Assembly: GCF_018070345.1 (NCBI RefSeq)
Contig: NZ_JAGPXX010000047.1
Span: forward strand, 1 to 34,770
Direction: 5' to 3'
Length of the DNA stretch: 34,770 nt
DNA from: Streptomyces sp. F63
GTDB taxonomy: Bacteria; Actinomycetota; Actinomycetes; Streptomycetales; Streptomycetaceae
The notes below the pieces were generated by a model that had not been told where the DNA came from, did no database searches, and worked only from the letters and a program-made list of their open reading frames with translations. Position 1 is the first letter of the stretch. Each line of letters opens with the position of its first letter. A program made the position numbers and the translations under genes. Below are positions 7,464-14,130 of the stretch, one piece after another.

Positions 7464-7694
7464 TCAACCAAGGGTCCTGCTCGGCTGTGTCCGATGGTCT
7501 CGACCGATGCCGAGCTGTCCCATCAGACCTGCTTTCGCAGGGGACCACCGGCGCCCCAGGAAGTGCCGCTGCCTGCGATACGACGGAAACTCCCGCACTG
7601 GCTGTCCCGCCTCGAACTCCGCCGAGACCACATCCGCCAACGGACGCCGATGCTCAGCCTCGTCATCCCGCCACCCGATCTCGAACCGGTCCAC
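7464..7694 (-). pseudogene. Truncated TnsA-like endonuclease fragment
   Basis: A 76-codon frame (GTG at 7694). The part EFEAGQPVREFPSYRRQRHFLGRRWS resembles the N-terminus of actinobacterial TnsA-like transposase endonucleases, which carry a P-V-R-x-F-P-S-Y/F-R-x-Q-R-x-x-x-G-x-W-W-S segment before their catalytic WLERDH region. Here the next 12 residues are degraded (GLMGQLGIGRDH is a faint echo of that segment) and the frame stops 16 codons later. The catalytic core is absent. It reads as a relic of a Tn7-like or related module in the accessory stretch. The match is from memory of the motif, so the call is tentative. Confidence 0.4.
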
Positions 7695-7857
7695 GTGGGC
7701 AATGTCTGCTGGTTCGTTCCCGGCACAGGAACCACTGTGCAGAAGCAGCGGGACCGAGAAGGAAGAACCGGACCAAGCCCCTCATCCAGGGATCGGCCGA
7801 AGAACCTCACGTGGAGCCCGTGGACATGTCTGACGCTCAGGACAGCCGAGTACCTGC

Positions 7858-8946
7858 TCAACTGCGACGTGACCTGTCTGCGTGGAGGGCCCGGCGGAGC
7901 GCCTCCAACGGGTACGGGGTCTCCCTGTTCTCCTCCTGGACCTTGACGTAGAAGTCCGTCATCACTGCGGCGAGCGGTGCATGGCGGGAGAGGATCGCCC
8001 GGGCCTTTCGCGGTCCGTCCGGCGGGTCCTCTCCTTCCGCGCATGCGCGGATCAGTGCCTCGCGTTCTTTCCGCTCGTATCCGTATAGCTTCGTGATCAG
8101 CCTGTTCACCAGCCAACTGCGTGTGTAGCAGAGGTCGTAGGTCCTGTGCAGTTCCAAGAAACCGGTCTCGGACGGTGACAGATCGAAGCGGGACGAGATG
8201 GCGAGGCCGTAGTCGGCGAAATAAAGGCGTCGGCCGTCGACCAGGATGTTCTGAAAATGGGCGTCGAAGTGCAGAAGCCCACGAGCGTTCATGAAGGACG
8301 TACCGGCCTCCAACTCGCCCTCCACCAGGGAACAAGCCCGGTCGGCAGACTCTTCGCCGGCCTGTACCTGCTCGGTAAGCCACTCGTCGAGCGTCTGAGG
8401 GATGTACTCCAGGAACAGCGCGAGGCTCGCGGAGGACTGCTCAAGGGCCTCGATACGACGTCGCACCTCCGGCCTGCCTCCCCAATAGGCCACGACCCGC
8501 TCCACGTCCGCGAGTTCCCCGGGAAGCGCGGCCATGTCCGGCAGTACGCGCCAGTGGTACATCATCGGGAACCCCTGGTACTGCCCTCCGAGCACCCAGT
8601 TCGTCGTCATGGTGTGCACGGCGAGCTCCCGCCATGCCCCGAAACCGGGCCCCCCGCCGACGCCGTACTGGCAGAAGGTGGGAATCCCGAACAGGTTGGC
8701 CGTGGATCGTGCGTGCTCCGGCAGCCGCTCCCGATCCGTGAGCGGCACCCGCTTCACGAAGACCGGCTTCCCGTCGACCTCCAGTAGCGCAGACCTCCCG
8801 CCGATACCGGAGCCAAGGGGTGGGGCGGCGTCAACAAGCTCGCCCAGCCGGCGATCACTTTGCAGGGCGAGCGACGTGGAGACTGTGCTGTAGGCGGCCA
8901 GGCGTGCGCCTTCCGGCGTATCGGGATGCGCGGCCACTACCCGCAT
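7858..8946 (-). CDS. Atypical protein kinase / phosphotransferase
   Basis: A 362-aa protein with a kinase-like core. VFVKRV contains the ATP-anchoring Lys (about 65), WRELAV a likely helix-C Glu (about 107), LFLEYIPQTLDEWL a hinge, HFDAHFQN (226-233) the catalytic loop (H-x-D-x-x-x-x-N), and FADYGLA (about 243-249) the metal-binding loop with DYG in place of DFG. No glycine-rich loop of standard form is seen, though PLGSGIGG (43-50) may serve. It is closer to the APH/ChoK-like or small bacterial kinase group than to Pkn-type receptors; there is no membrane segment. The start has a strong GGAAGGAGG ribosome site. The target is unknown. It stands alone among accessory genes. Confidence 0.75.
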   Translation of the reverse strand: MRVVAAHPDTPEGARLAAYSTVSTSLALQSDRRLGELVDAAPPLGSGIGGRSALLEVDGKPVFVKRVPLTDRERLPEHARSTANLFGIPTFCQYGVGGGPGFGAWRELAVHTMTTNWVLGGQYQGFPMMYHWRVLPDMAALPGELADVERVVAYWGGRPEVRRRIEALEQSSASLALFLEYIPQTLDEWLTEQVQAGEESADRACSLVEGELEAGTSFMNARGLLHFDAHFQNILVDGRRLYFADYGLAISSRFDLSPSETGFLELHRTYDLCYTRSWLVNRLITKLYGYERKEREALIRACAEGEDPPDGPRKARAILSRHAPLAAVMTDFYVKVQEENRETPYPLEALRRALHADRSRRS

Positions 8947-9106
8947 CGGAATGCCGGCCTCCTTCCCCCACCATGCACGCGAGTGCCCACCGATTGCTGC
9001 CTGCGCACTGTAGGCGAAGGCGGACGGGCCGGGCAGGGAGTGTCTTCGAAGCAGGGCTTGATAAGCGCGACCGATGCCCTCTCGACCCGCTGCCGGCCGT
9101 GAAGGG

Positions 9107-9220
9107 CTATCCGCGTCGCCTACTCTGGATCCGGCGGAGCTTGACGAAGATGAGAGCGGCGAGGAAGCCCGCGATGTTCAAGATGACGAGCGCTGCGATG
9201 ACTTCCCAGATGTGACGCAC
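9107..9220 (-). CDS. 37-aa single-pass membrane peptide
   Basis: A short frame reads MRHIWEVIAALVILNIAGFL, continues with AALIFVKLRRIQSRRRG, and stops at TAG. It has one hydrophobic helix (about 5-26) followed by a strongly basic tail, the layout of small regulatory membrane peptides with the C-terminus inside. The start is GTG 9220 with a GGGGG run about 7 nt upstream on the minus strand. It lies 160 nt upstream of the kinase gene on the same strand. The clean helix-plus-basic-tail design argues against chance, but the length makes this uncertain. Confidence 0.4.
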   Translation of the reverse strand: MRHIWEVIAALVILNIAGFLAALIFVKLRRIQSRRRG

Positions 9221-9564
9221 GGGGCCCCCGGTGACTGAAGGTTCGAACGGCTGATCCTTTTCCGAGAGAGTCGTAAAGGAAACAGCGGACAGTCCGAGCC
9301 CCGAGATCTACGTCCGCGGTCCACGCGACGGCTACCGTGCGCCCCCGGCCCCGCAGCCTTGCCCCGCTGCCCAACGAGGCCCTCCGGATTCGTGCCGGTC
9401 CCACCGGCTGGGCACGACACCCTCAGAAGTCGTCCGCCGCACGGGCCTGGCACCCGGCGACCGCCCCGGCCCGCCCACCCGCTTACCCCTGCCCCGGTCT
9501 CGCTCAGGCAGGCGGTGATGGATCTTCCGGCGGGCAGAAGAACTGCAGAGAAGCCCTGCTGAGT
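9221..9564. other. Intergenic, no convincing gene
   Basis: About 340 bases between the small membrane peptide and the acetyltransferase stop, both on the minus strand. Open frames are shadows lacking ribosome sites. A GC-rich inverted repeat CCGGT-CCC-ACCGG inside GTGCC...GGGCAC near 9390-9413 could end transcription of the acetyltransferase gene. I see nothing else. Confidence 0.4.
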
Positions 9565-10119
9565 TCACCCTCGCAGGTTCGGCGGTGCAAGATCCTTGCA
9601 GTAGCGGACTTCGGGGACCACTGTGCCGTTGACCGACCAGTCCGCCGAGCAGCCGTCCAGTACGAAGCCGCCCCGCTCGTAGAAGCGGCGCGCCCTTGTG
9701 TTGGCGGCGATCACCCACAGCACGAGCCTGTGGAACGAGCGCTCCCGGGCAGCGACCAGCGTCTGCTGCATCAGCGCCTTTCCGACGCCGGTGCCGAGGC
9801 GGTCAGGGGCCGCGTAGAGGGCGAGCAGTTCACCGTCCTGGGGGTTACGGTTCTCTTCTTTGGAGGGGCCGAGTGCCGCCCAGCCGACCACGGCGCCGTC
9901 TGCCTCGGCGACGAGGTTCACGACGCTCCCCGTGCTGCGTGCGAACATGTCACGCCGCATACGGGCGTCCTCGGCAACCGTGAGTGCGTCGAGGTAGTCC
10001 TGCGGCACCATGCCCGGGTAGGCGGTCTGCCAGCCCTTCACTCGAACCGCCGAAACGTCGCGGATATCTTCTTCCTGCATAGGGCGTACCTGTATCACGC
10101 GTCCTGTGTACCCGGGCAT
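9565..10119 (-). CDS. GNAT family N-acetyltransferase
   Basis: A 184-aa acetyl-CoA-dependent acetyltransferase. IQVRPMQEEDIRDVSAVRVKGWQTA forms the first strand and helices, VVGWAALGP the central strand, and YAAPDRLGTGVGKALM (about 102-117) is motif A with the R-x-x-G-x-G pyrophosphate loop at 107-113. LVLWVIAANTRARRFYERGGF (about 132-152) is motif B with the conserved N-x-x-A-x-x-F-Y-x-x-x-G-F end. The substrate is unknown (amine, peptide N-terminus or antibiotic). The ATG at 10119 has AAGAGGAAGG 12 nt upstream; a GTG seven codons in is a possible alternative. It is monocistronic, divergent from the XRE regulator. Confidence 0.88.
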   Translation of the reverse strand: MPGYTGRVIQVRPMQEEDIRDVSAVRVKGWQTAYPGMVPQDYLDALTVAEDARMRRDMFARSTGSVVNLVAEADGAVVGWAALGPSKEENRNPQDGELLALYAAPDRLGTGVGKALMQQTLVAARERSFHRLVLWVIAANTRARRFYERGGFVLDGCSADWSVNGTVVPEVRYCKDLAPPNLRG

Positions 10120-10397
10120 GAAAGATGCGCCCTTCCTCTTTTCCGAGCGGCCGGTTCACAGCGAGCTGCGGATGCATCCGGCGGTGATCGTCCCGCGCAC
10201 CTCTCCGCCGGGCCCGGCCATGGGGAAGTTCTTCAACCAGGCCGACAGGTAAGGCTGCGCCAGGCGGGACCGTGGGAACGATGTGAACGACCGTCGCTGC
10301 ATGCAGCAACGTGGCACGGTTCACTTGCGACCGCTCTGCAAATACAACACCCCCCTGTCGTGCTCAGTCTCACCGCTCCACCGGCGCGTGCATGCCA
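10120..10397. other. Intergenic region with two perfect 12-bp palindromes
   Basis: About 280 bases upstream of the divergent acetyltransferase and XRE genes. Two perfect palindromes occur: CGGATGCATCCG (10169-10180) and GCTGCATGCAGC (10296-10307), the second extendable to 18 bp with one mismatched pair. A 44-codon frame on the plus strand (10118-10252) has no ribosome site. No RNA gene is seen. Confidence 0.45.
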
Positions 10398-10430
10398 CTT
10401 GCAAGCAGGTCGCTTGCAATAGTTAGCGTT
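10398..10430 (+). promoter_or_regulatory. CTTGCAA direct repeats, XRE operator/promoter
   Basis: CTTGCAA occurs at 10398-10404 and 10413-10419, 15 nt apart. The first copy is part of the palindrome CTTGCAAG. The TTGCAA core can serve as -35, with TAGCGT (10424-10429) as -10, ending 19 nt before the ATG. A repeat overlapping the promoter of an XRE gene suggests autoregulation, but this is inferred. Confidence 0.4.
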
Positions 10431-10448
10431 CGGGTGCACGATGGGGCC

Positions 10449-10937
10449 ATGGCTTCACTCAAGGTCGGCAATCTCGGGGAGTTCCTGCGGGAGCAACGGC
10501 GCAGTGCGCGGTTGTCGCTGCGGCAGCTCTCCGAGGCCGCCGGGGTGTCGAACCCGTACCTCAGCCAGATCGAGCGCGGGCTGCGCAAGCCGAGCGCGGA
10601 GATCCTGCAGCAGCTCGCGAAAGCGCTGCGGATCTCGGCCGAGACGCTGTACGTCCAGGCCGGAATCCTCGACGAGCGGGACCGGGACGAGGTCGAGGTC
10701 AAGAGCGCGATCATGACCGACCCGTCGATCAACGAGCGCCAGAAGCAGGTGCTGATCCAGATCTACGAGTCCTTCCGCAGGGAGAACGGGCACGCCGCGG
10801 ACGCCGGTGACACGACCGACGCCCCCGGCGGCGCCCCCGCCGCGCCGCCGTCCGCCCCGTCGTCGGACTCCCGTGCCGGCTCCCCGGCCGGCGCCGGGGA
10901 CGACGGCGACAGCGGCGAAGCCAAGCAACCGAGCTGA
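10449..10937 (+). CDS. XRE family helix-turn-helix regulator
   Basis: A 162-aa DNA-binding protein. Residues about 8-70 form a Cro/C1-type HTH: LGEFLREQRRSARLSLRQLS, EAAGVSNPYLSQIERGLRKP, SAEILQQLAKALRISAETLY. A short helical segment ending FRREN follows, then a Gly/Ala/Pro/Asp-rich disordered tail of about 45 residues. The start is ATG 10449; ATG 10441 is out of frame. The next gene begins 25 nt downstream, so the two are probably one operon. Adjacent CTTGCAA repeats are the likely binding site. Related XRE proteins in Streptomyces are linked with cell-surface helical proteins such as the one encoded next. Confidence 0.88.
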   Translation: MASLKVGNLGEFLREQRRSARLSLRQLSEAAGVSNPYLSQIERGLRKPSAEILQQLAKALRISAETLYVQAGILDERDRDEVEVKSAIMTDPSINERQKQVLIQIYESFRRENGHAADAGDTTDAPGGAPAAPPSAPSSDSRAGSPAGAGDDGDSGEAKQPS

Positions 10938-10962
10938 CCGACCGATCCGGAGGGATCCCGCC

Positions 10963-11604
10963 ATGGCCACCACCGAAGAACTCCGCAAGACGATCCAGGA
11001 ATCCACCCCCTTCTACGCCGCCGTCGGCACGGCGGACCTCGCCGCCGAGAAGCTCCGGGAGTTCCCCGCGCTGATCGAGAAGCTGCGCGCCGAGGCCCCG
11101 GAGCGGTTCGCCGCCGTCCGGACCGCCGACCCGAAGGCCGTCCAGGAGAAGGTGAGCCGGCAGGCCAAGGAGGCCCAGGCCACCGTGCAGAGCAAGCTGA
11201 CCGAGGTGTTCGGCACCCTCGACAGTGACATCAGGAAACTGCGCGACAACGCTCAGCACCTGGCGCTCCAGGGCGTCGGCCGGGCCGCCGAGTACGCGGT
11301 CAAGGCCCGCGAGACGTACGACGAACTGGCCGACCGCGGCCGCGGCGCCGTGCAGAACTGGCGCGGTGAGGCCGCCGAGCAGATGACCGACATCGCCATC
11401 ACCGTCGAGCCGGAGCCGGAGCCGGCCGCCAAGCCGGCCACGGAGAAGAAGGTGACGGCCGCCACGGAGGCGAAGCCCGCCCCGGCCGCCAAGCCGGCCA
11501 CCGGGGCCAAGCCCGCGGCCGAGGCCAAGCCGGCCGCGGCGAAGAAGCCGGCCGCCGCCCGCAAGGCCCCGGCCAGGAAGACGACGCCGAAGTCCGCCGA
11601 GTGA
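10963..11604 (+). CDS. HbhA-like helical protein with Lys/Ala/Pro-rich tail
   Basis: A 213-aa protein. The N-terminal 150 residues are amphipathic helices (FYAAVGTADLAAEKLREFPAL, then KVSRQAKEAQATVQSKLTEV) rich in Ala, Glu and Lys, resembling the coiled coil of mycobacterial heparin-binding hemagglutinin, including its FYAAVGTADLA opening. The last 60 residues are low-complexity repeats of (A/T)-K-P-A and AKKPAAARKAPARK, like the HbhA heparin-binding or histone H1 tail. The basic tail could bind anionic polymers, membranes or DNA. There is no signal peptide, as in HbhA. Ribosome site GGAGGG is at about 10950-10955. It is followed by a strong terminator. Confidence 0.8.
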   Translation: MATTEELRKTIQESTPFYAAVGTADLAAEKLREFPALIEKLRAEAPERFAAVRTADPKAVQEKVSRQAKEAQATVQSKLTEVFGTLDSDIRKLRDNAQHLALQGVGRAAEYAVKARETYDELADRGRGAVQNWRGEAAEQMTDIAITVEPEPEPAAKPATEKKVTAATEAKPAPAAKPATGAKPAAEAKPAAAKKPAAARKAPARKTTPKSAE

Positions 11605-11641
11605 CGTCCGCACACCGCAGATGACGGCCACGGCGCCGGAC

Positions 11642-11694
11642 GGACAACAGTGGAGAGCGGGCCGGGCACAAGCGACGTGCCCGGCCCGTTGTCC
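11642..11694 (+). terminator. Terminator after XRE-HbhA-like operon
   Basis: Perfect 12-bp stem CGGGCCGGGCAC (11658-11669) / GTGCCCGGCCCG (11677-11688), loop AAGCGAC. Outer arms GGACAAC (11642-11648) and GTTGTCC (11688-11694) can extend it across an internal loop. It sits 38 nt past the stop. Confidence 0.8.
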
Positions 11695-11808
11695 CTATAC
11701 GGTCGGTACGGTGGCCGCGATGCCGCCGGCCGCCGGGAGCGGCCGCCGGAGCGGCGGCACCGACGGACGATACGACGCAGACGTGACCGACGCGCGCGAT
11801 AGGACTGG

Positions 11809-12168
11809 GTGGTGGACGGCGTGCTGGTGCAGGGCTTTCACAACATTCTGAGCTTTCTCTATCTGGGGATTCTCCTCTTCACGGTGTTCGCCTTCATCGA
11901 CGCCGTGATCCGGCGCGAGGACGCCTTCCGCGCCGCCGACAAGCAGACCAAGCCGTTCTGGCTGATCATCCTGGGCATCGCGGTGGTGGTGAACGTGCTG
12001 CCGCTGGGGCTGTTCTTCCTCACGATCATCGGGCTGATCGCCGCGATCGTGTACGTGGTGGACGTGCGGCCCGCCGTTCGCGCGCTCTCGGGTGGCGGGG
12101 GCGGTGGCCGCGGCCGGCGCGGCAGCAGCTCCGACGGCCCGTACGGCCCGTACAACGGCGGCCGCTGA
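11809..12168 (+). CDS. DUF2516 family membrane protein
   Basis: A 119-aa protein with the DUF2516 layout. Helix 1 is about FLYLGILLFTVFAFIDAVIRR, followed by a short loop DAFRAADKQTKPFW. Two close helices then follow, LIILGIAVVVNVLPLGLFF and LTIIGLIAAIVYVVDVRPAV. A cytoplasmic Gly/Arg/Ser tail ends in two GPYGPYN-like repeats. Start is uncertain between GTG 11809, 11812 and 11821; AGGA (11801-11804) favours the first two. No ribosome site of normal strength exists, and the message may be leaderless. The family is common in actinobacteria and of unknown role. The gene converges on the REC-PP2C gene across a symmetric hairpin. Confidence 0.85.
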   Translation: MVDGVLVQGFHNILSFLYLGILLFTVFAFIDAVIRREDAFRAADKQTKPFWLIILGIAVVVNVLPLGLFFLTIIGLIAAIVYVVDVRPAVRALSGGGGGGRGRRGSSSDGPYGPYNGGR

Positions 12169-12268
12169 GCCACCCGGCCGGCGCGGCCGTCCGCCGGGCG
12201 CCGCAGCCACCCCGGAATCACCCCCGGCCGCCCCGCCGCCGACCGGCCGTCCACCGGCCGCGCAGCTC

Positions 12269-12307
12269 CGGGCCCCCGTCGTCGCCCTCCGGGCGGGCGG
12301 GGGCCCG
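12269..12307. terminator. Bidirectional hairpin between convergent genes
   Basis: Perfect 10-bp stem CGGGCCCCCG (12269-12278) / CGGGGGCCCG (12298-12307). Inside the loop a further CGCCC/GGGCG stem can form. It lies between the converging DUF2516 and REC-PP2C genes, so it can terminate from both sides. Confidence 0.7.
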
Positions 12308-12407
12308 CTGCTTGTTGCGGCGGACGGGAAGCCGGAGCGGCGGACCGGCGGAGGGCCCAGAGCCGGCGTCCCGGCAGCGGTCGCCCGGGGCAGTCAGAGC
12401 GCCCGCG

Positions 12408-13757
12408 CTACCAGCCCCCCGGGCTCCGGCCCCGGCCCTCGTCGCGGCGGTCGCGGCCCCGGCCACGCTCCCGCTCACGGTCCAGCAGCAGCACCGCCAC
12501 GTCGTCCGTCAGCTCGCCGCCGTTGAGCTCCCGCACCTCGGCCATCGCCGCGTCCAGCAGTTCCTCGCCGCCCAGCCCCCGGTCCCGCAGGCCGCTGATC
12601 ACGTCGACGATGCCTTCCTGGCCCAGCCGCTGCGTGCCCTGCCCGATCCGGCCCTCGATCAGCCCGTCGGTGTACATCATCAGGCTCCAGGTCCCGCCCA
12701 GCTCCACCTGCCGCCGCGGCCAGCGGGCGCGCGGCAGGACACCCAGCGCGGGCCCGCCGTCGTCGTAGTGCAGCAGCTTCACCCGCCGCCCCTCGCGGGC
12801 GACCAGCGGCGCCGGGTGCCCGGCGAGGCAGAGCCCGGCCCGGCGGCCGTCGGGCGCGATGTCGAGGGTGCAGAGGGTCGCGAAGATCTCGTCGTTGGGG
12901 CGCTCGTTCTCCAGCACCTTCTGCAGCGTGCCGAGGAGTTCGTCGCCGCACAGCCCGGCCAGGGTCAGGGACCGCCAGGCGATCCGCAGCAGCACACCGA
13001 GTGCGGCCTCGTCCGGCCCGTGCCCGCACACGTCGCCGATCATGGCGTGCACGGTGCCGTCGGGGGTGCGGACGGTGTCGTAGAAGTCGCCGCCGAGCAG
13101 GGCACGGCTGCGGCCGGGCCGGTAGCGGGCGGCGAAGCGCAGGTCGGAGCCCTCCAGCAGGGGCTTGGGCAGCAGGCCGCGCTCCAGCCGCCGGTTCTCC
13201 TGGCCGCGCAGCCGCGACTCGGTGAGCTGGCGCTGCGCGGCGTCGGCGCGCTTGCGCTCGACGGCGTAGCGGATGGCCCGGCCGAGGGCCCGCCCGTCCA
13301 GCTCGTCGCGGAAGAGATAGTCCTGTGCCCCGACGCGTACGGCCTCGGCGCCCCGCTCCGCGTCGGCCTCGGCGGTGAGGACGAGGACGGCGTGGCCGGG
13401 CGCGAGCCGCAGCACCTGGCGCAGCGTGTCCAGCTCCTCGCCGGCCTGGCGCACGTCCAGGGCGAGGTCGAGCAGGATGCAGTCCACGTCGTCGGTGAGC
13501 AGCCGCTCGGCCTCGGTGAGGTTGCGGGCGGTGCGGAGGCGGACCCGGCGGCCTCCGGTGTCGAGCTGGTCGGGGACCGAGAAGGCCACCGACGGATCGT
13601 CCTCGATCACCAGGAGGGTGAGGGGAGCCTGAGCGGTGCCGGGGGCCGACGCGGGAGCGGTGACGGCCCCGGGGGCCGCCGCGGAACGCGGCGAGGGGGC
13701 AGCCGGAGCACCTCCCGCGGCCAGGGTCTCCCCCTGCCGAGGCGCGGGTACGGGCAT
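12408..13757 (-). CDS. Receiver-PP2C (RsbU/SpoIIE-type) response regulator phosphatase
   Basis: A 449-aa protein. After an Ala/Pro-rich N-terminus of about 45 residues comes a receiver domain (about 46-165) with acidic pocket E52-D53-D54, phospho-acceptor Asp97 in DCILLDLAL and Thr128 in VLTAEAD; the conserved Lys is replaced by Arg150 in QDYLFRDE. A coiled linker (about 165-195) leads to a PPM phosphatase with metal-binding motifs GGDFYD (222-227), GDVCGHG (241-247), MYTDGLIE and LTDDVAV. Such proteins dephosphorylate anti-anti-sigma factors, so a partner-switch or sigma-B-like output is likely; no anti-sigma gene is nearby. Start ATG 13757 follows a GGGAGGGAAGG ribosome site. The C-terminus is an Arg/Gly/Asp tail. 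Confidence 0.9.
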   Translation of the reverse strand: MPVPAPRQGETLAAGGAPAAPSPRSAAAPGAVTAPASAPGTAQAPLTLLVIEDDPSVAFSVPDQLDTGGRRVRLRTARNLTEAERLLTDDVDCILLDLALDVRQAGEELDTLRQVLRLAPGHAVLVLTAEADAERGAEAVRVGAQDYLFRDELDGRALGRAIRYAVERKRADAAQRQLTESRLRGQENRRLERGLLPKPLLEGSDLRFAARYRPGRSRALLGGDFYDTVRTPDGTVHAMIGDVCGHGPDEAALGVLLRIAWRSLTLAGLCGDELLGTLQKVLENERPNDEIFATLCTLDIAPDGRRAGLCLAGHPAPLVAREGRRVKLLHYDDGGPALGVLPRARWPRRQVELGGTWSLMMYTDGLIEGRIGQGTQRLGQEGIVDVISGLRDRGLGGEELLDAAMAEVRELNGGELTDDVAVLLLDRERERGRGRDRRDEGRGRSPGGW

Positions 13758-14083
13758 CGCTCTGATCCTTCCCTCCCCCCGAGGGCAAGACGGCCGCCGG
13801 TTCGGCACGCCGCCGGGCCCGGTCCGCCGGACGAGTTGGCGGTCACACTGTGCCGGGCACTGGAAGGCGACCATAGCGGCACGCCCCGCCGGAGTGGAAT
13901 GCCGGGCAACCACTCTGTGATGGCATATGCCAAACAGCGGCGGCGTTCTGCCCTCATTTGGGGGAATGGGGCGATGATGAACATCACGCGCTGCGGTTGC
14001 CCGGGGGCCGGCAGCCCGCACGGCATCCGGCGAGGGACGCCCGGCCGCCGCACGGCACCGCGTGCCACCGGCGCGCACTCCCC
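13758..14083. other. Upstream region of the phosphatase gene
   Basis: About 330 bases. On the minus strand TATGGT (complement of about 13871-13876) is a possible -10. A perfect palindrome TGGCATATGCCA (13921-13932) lies roughly 50 nt further upstream and may be an operator. No gene is supported; frames on both strands lack ribosome sites. Confidence 0.4.
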
Positions 14084-14130
14084 GGTCACCGTTCCGGGGT
14101 CACGGTGCCAAGGTCACCGTTCCGGGGTCA
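14084..14130. repeat. 19-bp perfect direct repeat at the end of the NlpC/P60 gene
   Basis: GGTCACCGTTCCGGGGTCA is present at 14084-14102 and again at 14112-14130. The second copy contains the TGA stop of the minus-strand hydrolase gene. CACCGT/ACGGTG inside the first copy can also pair as a short hairpin. It looks like a duplication by slippage that touches the gene end. Confidence 0.7.

Noticed and set aside
10118..10252. 44-codon plus-strand frame starting at ATG 10118
   Set aside because: There is no ribosome site, it overlaps the opposite-strand start of the acetyltransferase gene, and no family is recognised.
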